From Aurantiochytrium sp. KH105 (lineage: Eukaryota; Sar; Bigyra; Thraustochytrida; Thraustochytriidae), in NCBI GenBank assembly GCA_003116975.1, contig BGKB01000174.1:83502-147501 (forward strand): a stretch of 64,000 nucleotides of DNA. Direction: 5' to 3'. Numbering within the stretch: the first letter of the stretch is position 1; the number at the start of each line of letters is the position of its first letter. The notes below the pieces were generated by a model. That model saw nothing but the letters and a program-made list of their open reading frames with translations. It made no database searches and was not told the origin of the DNA. The translations under genes and the position numbers were made by a program. Below, piece after piece: positions 38,303-49,876 of the stretch.

Positions 38303-39796
38303 TCTTGCGTCCAGAAAAAGGCTAGCGTGCTGAGTCGTCGCTGGTGCCTCGCTTGTATGCTGCGCGTGGTCGTCCAAAAGTAAAAAGCTCGTCAGTCAGC
38401 GGTGCGTTCTCGTCGAAAGCGTGCGGCGGCGCGTCCTTCGTTGCCGCGTTCGTTCGCCGGTTGGCTCTCGCCGGCCCACTCTCTCGCCTTCGGCGACAGC
38501 TCCGCGCCCTCGCGCACGCGGGTGCGACGAGAGAGTGAGGAGAGGGGGGGGAGGGACCGCGGCCAGGGAGCCAGGAGGCGACCATCGGCGCGGCGCGCGA
38601 GGCCGTCGGTCGGCGAGCGAGCGGTCTCCGCCATGCCGCGCCCGGCTGGATGGATGCGGAAAAGAAGGAAAGAAGCATGGCGCCGGCGAAGCCATGCCTG
38701 CGCGCTCCCGTCCCGCTCCTCGCGGCGGGGCGGGCGCTCTGCGAAGCGGCGGCGTCGAGAACGGCGCGCGCGGCGAGCGGCGAGCGCCAGCGAGCGGCCG
38801 CGGCCGACGCCCCCCCGCCCCTCGCAAACGGTGGCGGCGGCGGGCGCGGCGGGCGGCGGCGACGTACCTGTCGGTGGTTGGTCGTTTGCTTCTCTATCTT
38901 TCGCGCCCTTTGCGGCCCTTTCGTGACCCTTTGCCACCGCCGCCACCACTGGGTTATCGGGCGCAGCAAGTGGCCTATGCACACGCCCAAGTCGGCCTTT
39001 CGCGCCCCTTCTTTGCTGCGCCTCGTCTCTCCGCCAGCGGTTGGCGCCCCGCCGCAAGTGCGCGAATCGCGCGCCACAAGTCGGAAATACGCAGCGACAA
39101 GTCGCCTATCGCCCGTGCGCTAGTGCGCGCTGGTTTTCGAGAAGAACGGCCGCTGGCCGGCCCCCAGCCAACCTCCGGGAAGAGAACGGGATCGGGGGAA
39201 CGAACATAGAAAGAACGCGGAACGCGATGGGACGGAGACGTGGGAGAGGATATCCTAGGCTGACGGCCGCGGCGGTTTTTTTTTGGCGCTTTTTTGCAGT
39301 TCCTCTGTTTGGGTTCGAGCTGACCGTGACTGATGACTCGAACAGGCGGCCTCCCTGGCCTGCGAGGCCGAGACCTCGGTCGACACGACTAGCTTGCAAG
39401 GGCACGACATTCTCGCCAGTAATGACAAGGCAAGCAAGCGGCAGCGAGTCTCATTCTGTAAAATGGAGTCCGGGCTCTGAGTCGATCGACAGGGGTTTTA
39501 AGAACTTCGGTGCAAACTTGCGCCGAAGAATCATCATAGCGAGATAGGGAACAAAGGGAACGGGGAGAGGAGAGTTTGAAAAAAGAAAAAAAAAAGAAAA
39601 AAAAAAGAAAAAGAAGAATCGAGCAGAACAACAAGCAAGAAGAAAGAAGCGGCGCGGTGGAGCTGGAGGGATTGTTGAGCTGTCGGCGCAGCGCTGCGCG
39701 TATCGCTTGCGCTCGTGGACGTAGTGCGCGCGTCTGATTTCTCATTTTCTAGTGAGAAGGTCCTTCCGAGGAGCAAAGGACTGGAGGGAAACCGAG
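38303..39796. other. GC-rich divergent interval, Ran / PHF5A
   Basis: 1.5 kb between divergent housekeeping genes. Long overlapping frames on both strands are Arg/Ala-rich and composition-driven, so I call none. It contains an iterated CAAGTCGG motif cluster (separate entry) and an A-rich tract at about 39580-39620 just upstream of PHF5A. Confidence 0.5.
38954..39120. repeat. Iterated CAAGTSGSSTATNGCCC-type motif, cluster 1
   Basis: About five copies of a roughly 20-base motif: CAAGTGGCCTATGCAC, CAAGTCGGCCTTTCGCG, CAAGTGCGCGAATCGCG, CAAGTCGGAAATACGC and CAAGTCGCCTATCGCCC. The same motif recurs at 59650-59831 upstream of CEP44. Confidence 0.6.
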
Positions 39797-40132
39797 ATGT
39801 CGGCCAAGCACCACACAGACTTGGTGCTATGCAGGAAGCTTGCGGGCGTCGCCGTGGCCAAAGTCTGCGATAAGCACGATGGTCAATGCCCGATTTGTGA
39901 CTCCTTTGTGAGGCCAGACACGCTGGTGCACGTCTGTGATGAGCACAACTACGGCTCCATGCAAGGAAAGTGTATTATCTGCAACGCCCCTGGGACCTCC
40001 GAGGCGTACTATTGTAAAGAATGCGTCTTGCAGGAGAAAGATCGCGATGGTTGCCCAAAAGTGATCAATCTAGGCTCGTCGCGCGCCGACAACTTTTACG
40101 AGCAGCAAAAGTATGGCTTTTCGAGGCGATGA
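39797..40132 (+). CDS. PHF5A: PHF5A/Rds3, SF3b spliceosome subunit
   Basis: 111 aa, matching the 110-residue human protein nearly throughout: [52 protein letters not shown] and [18 protein letters not shown]. The CxxC pairs form the zinc knot. PHF5A sits in SF3b next to SF3B1 and contacts the branch-point adenosine pocket targeted by pladienolide-type compounds. It is intronless here. The ATG at 39797 is the only sensible start. Confidence 0.98.
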   Translation: MSAKHHTDLVLCRKLAGVAVAKVCDKHDGQCPICDSFVRPDTLVHVCDEHNYGSMQGKCIICNAPGTSEAYYCKECVLQEKDRDGCPKVINLGSSRADNFYEQQKYGFSRR

Positions 40133-40213
40133 TTGCACATCCTTTCTCTCATTACACAATGACCAGGATTTTGCGCTCGCAGAATTGTCACTCGCGCAAT
40201 CTGCATTGAAAAT

Positions 40214-40307
40214 AGCGTAACATCGAGTGAAGTTGCATCAGCGTAACGCCGAGTGAAGTTGCATCAGCGTAACGCCGAGTGAAGTTGCATCAGCGTAACG
40301 CCGAGTG
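40214..40307. repeat. 26-bp tandem repeat, 3.6 copies
   Basis: Units AGCGTAACGCCGAGTGAAGT + TGCATC start at 40214, 40240, 40266 and 40292 (the last partial, 16 bases). They are identical apart from two bases in copy 1. The array begins 82 bases after the PHF5A stop. There are no spacers, so it is not a CRISPR array. Confidence 0.95.
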
Positions 40308-41161
40308 GAGCTAGGCTAGTTGCGCGACTTGCAATACCTTGCAGAGGGCAATGACAACCCAGGAATTGCTGGGTGTTATTTCTCGTTGCGAAGATTCTCT
40401 TTGCTGAGCATTGGCGCTGCTCGTGCTGGATTGTATTTGGACGACATAGCTCCACTCGTCTCTGCTTTGCAAGTTCTGAAAAATCTGTCCACATCAATGT
40501 CTTTGTTTGAAGCTAAACTGCAGGCACGTCTCCTGAACGTGCAATTGCGCATCTCATCTCGTTTCTCCAAGATGGACCGGCATTGTATCGGACAGCAAAC
40601 AAATTCTGTTCTCACGTGCTCATCTTTCTGACTAAAAAGGTCACGCGTGAGCAATCGCATGGCCTATTGCAGGCGATTCTCGATACGACGAAAGGAAACA
40701 TCTCGGCTTCTTTGGCATACGTCGTCGGAAGAAGGCAGGCATTGGATTCTGTGCACAGTGCAGACTTTTTTCCGTGCAGAAAGTTTGAGCACGCGCGCTA
40801 CATATCGAAGGCCACCCGTTCAAGAGATGATGTACAACTTCTTGCGCGGTCGCATGGTCTTGCTCGTCCTGGCAATATGTATAAAATACACACGATTTTC
40901 TTTGTAGTACTACTACTTTCGCGCCAATCAGCGTGGGACTTTGGGTTTGTGCAATTTGCCCGTCCTTACTGCAATCCGATCCTTTTGAACAACGTTGAAG
41001 GTTCCGATTGACAGTGATGGAGTGAGATAAATTTGTGCAGCAGCGAAGCAAAGAGCCCGTCGCGCCGAGAACTGGCTGGGCTAAGCTCAACTACCGGAAA
41101 CTATAATGTAGCGAGAACCTGCGGTGCACACACCCGGAAAACAAAAATAGGCTATAGCTAG
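40308..41161. other. Interval between PHF5A and the transposase remnant
   Basis: About 850 bases of lower GC than the neighbourhood. Frames of 90-150 codons exist on both strands, but none shows a known domain. This may be transposon-flanking or decayed insert sequence. Confidence 0.4.
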
Positions 41162-43231
41162 CTAGCTCGTAATTGGCAGATGACAAACGTTTAAGATTGT
41201 GGCGACAACCTGAAAGGCTGGTGATATGAGGTCGACCTGATGAATAGGCACCTTGCTTGAGAGCCAGTGAAAATCCTTGACGCGACTGATTGCTCGCTCC
41301 ACATGGATGCGAAAGTTTGCACTTCTCCTCGTTTTGTTCGCTTCCTCAGGAGTCAGCATGTGCTGCCCTCTGAATCGTTTGGGTGGCATGAACAAGTACG
41401 CACCTCGACGCGCAAGAGCATCACTCACGAGAAAGCCTTTATCAGCCACAATAGTTTGACCAGGAAAGACGCATTCATCGTAGAAGCCCGAGCACTCTGT
41501 AATCAAAGGGTCCGAGATCTCACCTGGATATGCCTTGGAAACCCAGCCAATGAATCCGCAGGCTGACACCGCGATCAACAGCTTGACCGTGTTTCGTGAC
41601 TTATACTCGCTCCACGTTGCGCTCTGCGCTTCTGGGTTGTCAGGAACCTGAATTTCGAGCTCAGTAGCGTCGAGAATATAACTAATTGTGTGGTTTCCAA
41701 ATCTCTTTGAAACCTCACTTGGGCAAGTGTCCTCGAGCATCTCCGCGCTCATCGATGGAAAGGCAATCTTGAAGCAGAAGTACATTGTCATGATCCCAAA
41801 CTCAAAATTGCGCGATACCGTGCTTTGGCTCAAGCTAAAGAGCGAACCAACAACGACCTGAGAGAGATTAAGTCGTCAAATCATCAACGTGAGAAGAATA
41901 CGGTCCTCAAGTGAGAGACATGGAGGGCCTGAAGAATGCGTGGTGCGGATCGAGGGGGTAGAAATTGTCTTCTTTGGCGCCCGTCGGCGCTTTGCGGACG
42001 TCGTGTCTGCCCTATGTTCGGCCCATAATGAGTTACTGGCAACTCGCTGCAAGGCGTCGTCCGCTTGAAAAGCACGAAGGACATCAATGATGCTTTCGAA
42101 AACTTCTACACTCGTCACGCCAGTGAAGAAACGAATGTTTTCGGCGTATCGCTTCGTATTTTTGAAGCGAGACCACCGAAGAGGCTGCTCAGCGGATGTT
42201 GGAACCATAAGAAACTTGAGCCCATGATCTTTGTCCGTAATGGTCGCTTTCACATCGAGTAACTTCTTCTCTACTTTGTTCTTGGCATCTTTCTCTGATT
42301 TGAGATCGGCCCTGAGGCGTCCAATTTCATCCGTGAGGCGACCATTTTTAACCGTGAGGCGACCGACTTCGTGCTCGAGGCGATCAGTCTCAGGATTCTT
42401 TTTCAAGCGCTCGTGCCGTTCGGTAGCGACATGAGACTCTACCTCTCCCTTCGTCTGTGTCAGCTGAGACCTTACCTCGGCTAGCTCACTACCCGCCCGC
42501 TTCAGCTTGCCGCTCTCCTCGGCAAGCCTGATAGACAGCTCATTCGACTGAGTCTTCGCCTCAGCTAGCTCAGAGGTGCACTGCTTCATCTGTGAAGCCG
42601 CTCTTTTCAGCTTGTCGTTCTCCTCAACAAGCTTCTTCGAGAGCTTGCAAAGCTCTGCATCAATTTTTCCCTTCTCGGCTCTTTGCCTCTCATTCTCGGC
42701 TTTTAGCCTCTCATTCTCGGCTTTTAGCCTCTCATTCTCGGCTCTCAGCCCAGCAACGCTATCATAAACCAACTTGGTCTTTGCATTTGTATCACCCAGC
42801 TCCTTCTCGAGGTTCTGGACTTGATTGTACGCACAAGACAGCGCCATTTTATTGCTGTTTTGCAAGTCAATTCGGCGCGATCTGTCTTTGCTGATCTTAC
42901 GCGACTTGAGTCGAGGCTCTTCTTCTGCCACAATAGCATCTTGTCGTGCAAGAGCCTCCTTGGCACCCCTTTTGCGCTCATTCTGTGTCTGAGTGTGCTC
43001 GCGATCGCTCTCAAGAGCACGCGCAGCTGAATGTGTGCGATTTCCGCTACCGTTTTCTCTACGCTTTGGCGGGGCGACTTGGCTCACGTGTCTCCGCGCT
43101 GCCATCTTCATAGGCGCGACTTTTTCTGTTCGAAGAACCCACCTAGTCGAGTTCCACTCGGCTTGCTCGCCGCAAGGAGGGGGCGTCATCATGCTTGTCG
43201 TTGCCTTCACATCAATGATAGGTTTCAGCAT
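41162..43231 (-). pseudogene. DDE_Tnp_4 (PIF/Harbinger/ISL2EU-like) transposase, interrupted by one in-frame TGA
   Basis: From the ATG at 43231 the frame reads about 450 codons of mainly coiled coil, including a Lys/Glu heptad repeat and three near-identical LKAENER units. It then enters the transposase helix-turn-helix (LSLEDRILLTLMI, TGA at 41876-41878, RLNLSQ, SLSQSTVSRNF). The same frame continues to 41162 through the DDE core: SYILDATELEI (first Asp), TIVADKGFLV (second Asp) and RIHVERAISRVK (Glu). The stop falls where relatives have Leu, consistent with a single TTA/TTG to TGA change. All three catalytic residues are intact. Recent inactivation is the simplest reading; readthrough is possible but unsupported. 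Confidence 0.85.
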
Positions 43232-43641
43232 CCATTTATTCGTCTTTGCGTTGAAGCGAAAGGACTCTGGACGGAAATGATGCCACCTAAATTGCGAATT
43301 TGATGTTGGCGAAGGATTCTCGGAGCTTGGCCGCAGTTGGGCGAAGATCTTGTCGCGCGCTTGCTGCTCTTTCTGAGCTCTTTGCTTATCATCTTCGCTA
43401 GTTCCTTCCTACGACGACGATTTTTTTTGTAAATCGCGCTCGTGCGAAAGATCCCATGCTTTGCTTGGCACCAAGATAAATCACATGCGCATCGTGAGTT
43501 TTTCGGCGACTTCGTCATCTTGGCAGTCTCTGGGGCCTTTTCCGGTCCGGAGGAGGTATTGAATGTTATCACGGAGATACACGCCTTGCCGGACATCGCT
43601 TGTGAGACCGCTTTAGGCAAATGTATTGAGCTTTTCTGCAA
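41162..43641 (-). mobile_element. Remnant of a THAP-DDE_Tnp_4 DNA transposon
   Basis: Upstream of the transposase ATG the same frame is open to 43408 without an ATG. It encodes a THAP-domain-like end (FRWHHFRPESF, then NKWMLKP), with Trp where a zinc-ligand Cys is expected. A Cys-bearing segment (RCACDLSWCQAKHG) lies in another frame up to 43641, implying a frameshift within the THAP domain. I could not find convincing terminal inverted repeats or target-site duplications by eye, so the outer limits are approximate. Confidence 0.55.
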
Positions 43642-44313
43642 CCTAACGACCGCGTTTCTTGCGTTCGCAGACTCTTTATCTTGAGTGTACGCGAGCGCGT
43701 ACGAGTCTAGACAGCTACAGCGCCAGCCTGAAAGGCGTTCCTAGGCCCCTTTCGCGCTCCTTCTCGCTCTCAACCTCGCAGCGCGGGGTGGTTGCGCGCA
43801 TTCAAGAACGAAGTTTATGGTCGCCGACGCCAGTTTCCACCAACGATGTCCAAAATCAGCCAAAGATCAGCCATGAAAGTGGAACAAAAGAACGTTCTAA
43901 AATTGTTCCAAAGCGTACATGTTCGCCTGAAGAGTGCAACGGGAGGGTTTGGTCCGTGGCTGGGATGGTTTTCGTCAAGTGAGCAAACCTCGAATCGACG
44001 CAAGCCAGGCAAGGCCCCGAATCGTGCCACGAGTAGTAGCTCGAAGAAGGAGGACACGCTGCGAAAAGGTAGACGCCGCGAGCGCCGAGGTATCTCGCTC
44101 GCACGCACGCTGCAACGTCCTCAGACGGCGGCCCAACTTGGAATTGGGACGACAAGAGTGCGGAGTACGCGCGCGCGTGCAGCAGCCGAGAGACAAATTG
44201 CAATGAGACTGGTACTACCCAAGAGGCCGGGGGGCTGTCAAGGACGCTGGGACTGTCAAGGAGGCTGCTAGCAAAGGTCTTACGGAGAAAAGCCACATTT
44301 TTTGGCCAAAATG
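43642..44313. other. Interval between the transposon remnant and the TGA-broken frame
   Basis: A plus-strand frame of about 160 codons (to 44271) and a minus-strand frame of about 146 codons overlap here; neither has a recognisable domain. A short stretch near 44234-44290 reads AVKDAGTVKEAASKG in another frame, LEA-like but too short to call. Confidence 0.35.
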
Positions 44314-45508
44314 TTAAACGCCCCAGAGCCAGGCGCAGAGCGCAAGCTTAGGTGACTTTTTGGCCTTGACACGCGACCCGATCCCGCGGCGCTGCATGAA
44401 ACTCTTAAAGATGGAACGCTTCTTTGTTGAATTTTTGTAGCGCAGCAGGCCTTGAACAAAAGTGGGACCCGTGTCGGCGCCTTCAGAAATATTTATGCCT
44501 TTCTTCGAGTCGCGACCGCGAATGGGCTCGACAACGAAAAGGCATTTGAGCCTTCGGACCTTTATGAAGGCCGCGGTTGTCGAGTGTATTCTTTCTTTCG
44601 CAGACTTTCTTGTCGCCAAGGCCAGGAAAAAGTCGCCCGGAAAGACCATCGCGTCAAGAGAAGCGGCTGTCGCTTTCGCCGGCGGTGGACCTGGTGGAGG
44701 GCCTGACAACAATAACGACTGCTGCCACAATTGTTGCTCAGACAATTGCGATGACTGGTGCTGCTGCTGTAAAGGCTTTGTTGCTGTGCTATGCGCGGGG
44801 GCGATTTCCTTTTGTCACAATCTTGGCAACGACGGCAACTGGTTTGATACCTGTACCGAAGAATGGGCAACTTGCTGCTCTGGCACGGAAGTATGTTGTC
44901 TGGATAACATGGGAGGCTGCGAACTAGCCACCGTTAATTTCTGCGATGTGCTTCCCGGGTTTTGTTTCGTGTGCACTTCAACTTGCTGCATTCTGTCAGG
45001 CACTATGACCAAATGCTGCTTTACCGGATGCTGCCAAGTTGCATGTGATGTTGACGAGCATGCTGACTGCGGCGAAGCTTGATGCACTGGCACCGAACAT
45101 TGCTGCAGCGAGACCGGTCAATGCTGTCAGGCGACTTGCGTTTGCTGCTTTACGTGTGCCACCTGTGAATGTGGTGGAGATGGTGATGGTGGTGGTGGTG
45201 GTGGTGGTGGTGGTGGTGGTGGTGGTACTATCGATGCCGCCGTGCGAGGTGGGCAGGCGCAGGTTGGCGTTGGATCCAGCGGGAACGATGGCGACTGCTG
45301 CAGGGACTGCTGCGCAGGTTGTGTTGACTGTTGCGAAGGTTGTGGAGACTGCTGCACAGGTTGTGGAAACTGCTGCGCAAATTGTGGAAATTGTTGCGTT
45401 GGAGGAAATTGCTGTCAATCGAAAGTAATTTCTCTGTGTGTTGATGATCGAGTCTTCGTTCTATTTGGCTGGTGCTGCTCGCTGCAGCTCGCTACCGCTG
45501 GCTGTGGC
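44314..45508 (-). pseudogene. Q/P/S-rich frame with four in-frame TGA codons and a terminal TAA
   Basis: One minus-strand frame runs about 1.2 kb from just after a TAG (at about 45508-45510) to a TAA at 44314-44316. It is interrupted only by TGA at 45415-45417, 45127-45129, 45118-45120 and 44815-44817, each followed by C. The upstream part is Gln/Pro/Ser-rich (QQFPPTQQFPQFAQQFPQP) with a Pro run from a GGT array. The last 120 residues look protein-like (DAMVFPGDFFLALATRKS, VRRLKCLFVVEPI, RSIFKSFMQRRGIGSRVKA). No family is recognised. A decayed gene is most likely. Competing readings on the plus strand (Cys-rich or Ala/Val repeats) arise from the same repeats. Confidence 0.35.
45183..45226. 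repeat. GGT trinucleotide microsatellite
   Basis: About 14 GGT/GAT units. It gives poly-Val on the plus strand and poly-Pro or poly-Thr on the minus strand. Confidence 0.9.
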
Positions 45509-48119
45509 TAGATTTGCTTGCTTGCTTGCGTGCTTGCTTACTTGCTTCCTTGCTTGCTTGCTTGCTTGCTTGCTTATTTGCTTGCTTGCTGTGACTCTAG
45601 CTGGCTCACTGGCTAGTTACAGGGAGGACCCTGTCTCTTCTAGGCCTACGTAGAGTAATAATCGACCAGCAAGCTAGCCAGAAGCAAAGTAGTAGGCCTA
45701 CTCTAGGCTATTGAAAGTTTCATCAATCATGGAGTGACAGAAGTGCACGCGTATGAGGTCGCCGCATGTGTGCTCCGCGCTCCTTCGCGCGACGTGTCCA
45801 TTTGCTTTGCACCCCGCGTTTGCTCCCTTCTTCCCTCTATTCTGTGTGTATGCTTGGTATCGACCGCCGATCGACCTTACACCCCATTCCTTCCGTAAAG
45901 TGCGAGTTGTGTCCACAATCCAATCCGATCCGTCCGTGCACATTTCCTCCTACACCTGGCGGGCTCCCTAGCAAGTTGCAGCTGGAGCCAGTGCAGCTGG
46001 CTGTCCGAGCCCATTCTCCTTGCCCCGCGATCCAATTTTTCTCGCCTCCGCCGGATTCGTTGGCGCTGTCACAGCCTTACTACCGGTGCCTCTACTAAGC
46101 CCCTGACCGTGATAAAGTCCATTGGTTGCGAATGACGATGCAGCGATGACCTGCCACTGCCACTGCCACTGCCACTGCCACTGCCACTGCCACTGCTGCC
46201 GTTATCGTGCCAGCATAGCTGCCGATGCCTGCAGCTGCAGCTGCAGCTTCGTCACCGCGAGCCAAAAAGGACGCTCCGGCAAGGTTCGCTTCGTCGGCCG
46301 CGGCAGCGGGCTCGGCCCTACACAGCCAACAAACAAACTGTGGCAGACCGCGACCGCGATCGCGACCGCCTCGCGCTGGCTGGCCGGCTGGCAGGCTGGC
46401 AGGGGCTGTCTTCCTCCGCGCCGTGCGCACCAGGCGCAGCTCGAGCGGCAGGCTGATCGATCGATCGCCGAGCCGGGGCCGTCGCGGGCGTCGCCTCCTC
46501 CGCGCCGTGCGTGCGCACGCGCCGGCGCGTGCAGTGCGCAGAGCGCGGGCAAAAGCGGCGGGCCGGGCCCCGGCTCGCGCGGACGCGGGGCAAAAGTCTG
46601 TCCAGGGCCGCCCTGTGTCTCCGCATTCACGCTTCTCTTTGCGCAGCGGCGGAGACCCAGGCGGAGTCCTCGCCGGCGACCTCGCGGCGGCGGCGGCGGC
46701 GCGGCGCACGCGGCGCGCACGCGGCAGCAGCGGGAACGCGCACGCGGACGCGGCCCTCGAGCGCGAGCGGCGCGCGCGCGCAAGAGCGAGCGAGCGAGCG
46801 AGCGACCGGGGAGGGAGGTCAGGGAGACAGACCCCCGCGGAGGCCCAGAACCTCGAAAGAAAGCGAGCGAGCGAGGGAGCCCGGGCCGGCGCGCGCGAAG
46901 GCAGACCGCGGGAGAGCGCAACGGCGCGCGGACCCGGAGCGTGCGCGGCATCAACCTCGCCCGCGCGCGGAGCTCGGGCGGCCGGCGAGAGATCCCGCGG
47001 CTCGCGAATCGGGTTTTGAAAAATCGACGCGAGCTCGAGCTCAACTCGTCCGCCCGCCGCAGAAGCGCGCGACCCCGCTCGAGGCGGACCGCGACGGGCT
47101 CGCCGCCGCGGCAGCGGCAGCGGCAGCAGCAGCAGCAGCAGCAGCAGCACGGCCGAGGCTCCCGGCGCGCCGCGACAGGTTCCGTCCTCGTCGGTGCGCG
47201 GAGGGAGAGATCGGGCACGGCGGCGTCATCTGCGAGTGAAGACAGACTCAGAGCCCGGCTCTTGGGCGCGGACTCCGCTTCGCTCCTCGTGCCGGCGCCT
47301 CTCTCGCGCGCGCGACCGCCTCGCTCCGCTTCGCTCGCCCGCCCCAGGACGCCAGCCAGGCCCGCGCACGCTCCTCCTTGCTTCGCGTAGCCGAGCGCGG
47401 CGCGGCGGGAAGCTTTGCGAGCGCGCCCAAGGCAAGCAAGCAAAGCAAGCAAGCGCGAACGGCCTCGCTCCTCTGTGCGGCAGCAGCGACCGTCGCGCCC
47501 CGGCCCCTTGCCACTTGCGAGGCGAGAGCGGCGCCGTCGCGCGCGAGATCGCGCGCACCGCGCAGGAAGGCAGACAGCTGGGCAGAGGCAGCTAGCTCCG
47601 CAGAACTTGTTGCTGGCTTGCTTGGTTGTTTGCGTGCAACGCAAAGCGACTAAGCAAAGCGAATAGCTCGCGCGAGCTCGCGAGTATACGTACACTCGCG
47701 CTCGCGGCCGGAGGACGTGCGGGCTAGACCGCACGCTTGCTGACGTCGAAGGCAAGGCGAAGGGAGTCGAGAGGCGACGGCCAAGAGAAAAGCCGTCGCG
47801 CCCGCTTTTGAGGTGGACGTCGACCACATCTACGACGACGCCCTAGGCCGTGGCGCCACGCCCCGTCGCGCACGAGTGAGATAGCGAGAGGCGGACTAGC
47901 ACCACCATACGCAGACAGAAAGACAGGCAGACTCGTACGCAGCCAGGCAGCCAGGTAGCAAGACAAGCACGCAGGCAGCCAGGCAGGGAGCCAGGCGGGA
48001 GAGTAGTGGCAACCGAGAAGGAAAAAAGAAAAGAAGAGGAAAGAAAAGAAAAGAAAAAAAAGGGCGGTTCACAAGGAAGCAAAGCAAAGCAAAGCAAGAA
48101 AGCGAAACGAGCGCCGAGA
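45509..48119. other. GC-rich interval without recognised gene, 2.6 kb
   Basis: It contains a CTTG array (about 45513-45592), a CTGCCA hexamer array (about 46151-46198), a CAG run (about 47128-47149) and many CGAG/GAGC stretches. Frames of 350-540 codons on both strands are Arg/Ala/Ser-rich shadows of this composition. The last several hundred bases probably hold the leader and promoter of the DCD-nucleotidyltransferase gene. Confidence 0.5.
46151..46198. repeat. CTGCCA hexanucleotide microsatellite
   Basis: Near-perfect tandem CTGCCA units in the gene-free interval. They generate a spurious Cys-His run on one frame and Val-Ala runs on the other strand. Confidence 0.9.
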
Positions 48120-49842
48120 ATGGCGAGCTCCTCGTCCCACGATTCAATGGCGCACACTGATGCCAACACGCCCGTTGGCATCCTATTCAAATGCAACGCA
48201 GCGACACTTGAGTCCGCCGAGGACCGAATGCTTCTCGGCGCAACGAAAGAGAATCTCAAGATCGTAAAGTCAGTACGACCCGGAACAGCCGTTTTCATTC
48301 TGGACACCGAACTAGAGGAGCTGCATACGGGATTCGAGGCTGCCTCAGAAGGTCGCCGCGAGATCGAGCACCTCGTCAAGATGCCAAGCGCCGTGGCTGC
48401 GACAGAGTGCACCACTTCTGCTCCCGAAGAGACCCCATTGATAGCGCAGATTCGCATTCGTCGCGTGCGCAGGTGCGCCCCCATCGCACGAGATGTATTT
48501 CAGTCCCTTTTGTTCTCGAGTGTCTCGCAAGACGAGCTCTGGGACGAAAATCGTTGCGTCCCTCTTTCGCAAGAATCAGTCGAGGCGCTCCGTGCATGTC
48601 GAACACCAGTCATGAAAAGTCGTGCAGGACCTCGTGGACGCACCCAGAAAAAGAGAGTCCCACGCACTTCTACCAAGCATTCACCATCTTCTGTGTCGTC
48701 GCACGTCTCACAGCAGAATGCAGGCGATGCCACGAACAAAGTTGTCATGACCGCTCTTTATCCCGATGACTGCGCGCAGTCGGAAATTGGACGCCATAGC
48801 GAGGCGAGTAGCGTCTCGTCCATGCATACTAATGAGGAGTCTGGCTACGCTTCCGGCTTCTCAACGGGGACGGCCCCATCGGACACAGGAAGCGCGGCGC
48901 TGCGCAGACTTGAAAACGCTGTGCAACAACTTAGTGTTGCCGACTCAAGCACGACACCCAACGAGATGCCCGGACCCAGCAAGAGCAACAACAACAATAG
49001 CGAGCACGATAATGTGAATGCGATGGCCCACGATGAGGGCGCTGACGCGGCTTCGAACCAGCGACCCCGCAAATCGCTATCTATTGTTGTCGAGGAAAAC
49101 GATTCGTCCGCTTCCAGCCCATGCCTGAACGTCATTAATATTTGCATTGATGGCTTTCTGGATAACGTCATCAAGGCGCTCAATGTCCGCCAACGAGCCA
49201 TGCCCAATGACCCCGAGAACCACGAGTACGATATGTCCGCTTATTCCGGCGACGATGCCACCATGATTTGGCGTCGTGTCGGCGAAGTCGTCCGCAACAT
49301 ATATGCAAGCGCGGTGGTGCAAATCTATGGCTCCTTTGCCACTGGGCTTTGGCTCCCGGGGCAGAGTGATCTGGATCTGCTCATCACTCTTCATCATGGC
49401 CACGCTCTCATGAACGAGTATGCGCGCATGCGGGCGGCCTCTTTTGTCTCTCGTGGATCTTTTGATGCCTCCTCTGTTGCTAGTGTATCTTCCGTTGCCC
49501 CCGCGGCCTCTCTTAAGGCTGAAAGTGGTGCAGACGCTACCGTGTCATCTGCCAAGGAGACCAATGCCTCGGGAGAGAAAGAGGCTGCGCCCCAGGCTGA
49601 GACGCCAGATGTTGCGTCCGTCCCGAGTGCATCTGCGCCGCGAAAGAGCAAGAGCACGACCAATTTCGAGGCTGCTTCGTGGGCTGATCGCGCCAAGGGT
49701 GCTGCTGGCAAGGTATCACCCGCGTCAACTTCGCCACAGCTCGAGCCCAGTACGCCTGCTCGACCAGCCTCTACGCCCGCCAAGACGTCTGCTGACCAGA
49801 CCGTTGGTCAGCTTACGGCGCAACGTTCGCTGGGTCAGGCCG

Positions 49843-49876
<34 letters not shown>

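Noticed and set aside
38322-39209. Frames on both strands between Ran and PHF5A
   Set aside because: Compositional frames in a divergent GC-rich promoter interval; no domain, and mutually overlapping.
40214-40307. Possible CRISPR array
   Set aside because: Units are head-to-tail without spacers, in a eukaryotic intergenic region with no cas genes; a minisatellite.
44462-45511. Plus-strand Cys-rich frames (for example CCxxC repeats)
   Set aside because: They arise from the same 15-18-bp repeat read in other frames; upstream stops, no signal peptide and no consistent cysteine framework, so not called as a disulfide-rich protein.
46122-46200. Cys-His dipeptide run as a metal-binding peptide
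   Set aside because: Pure translation of the CTGCCA microsatellite with no conserved context.
46095-47827. Overlapping frames of 350-540 codons on both strands
   Set aside because: They are Arg/Ala/Ser-rich, mirror each other across strands, contain translated microsatellites and show no domain; extreme GC explains the lack of stops.
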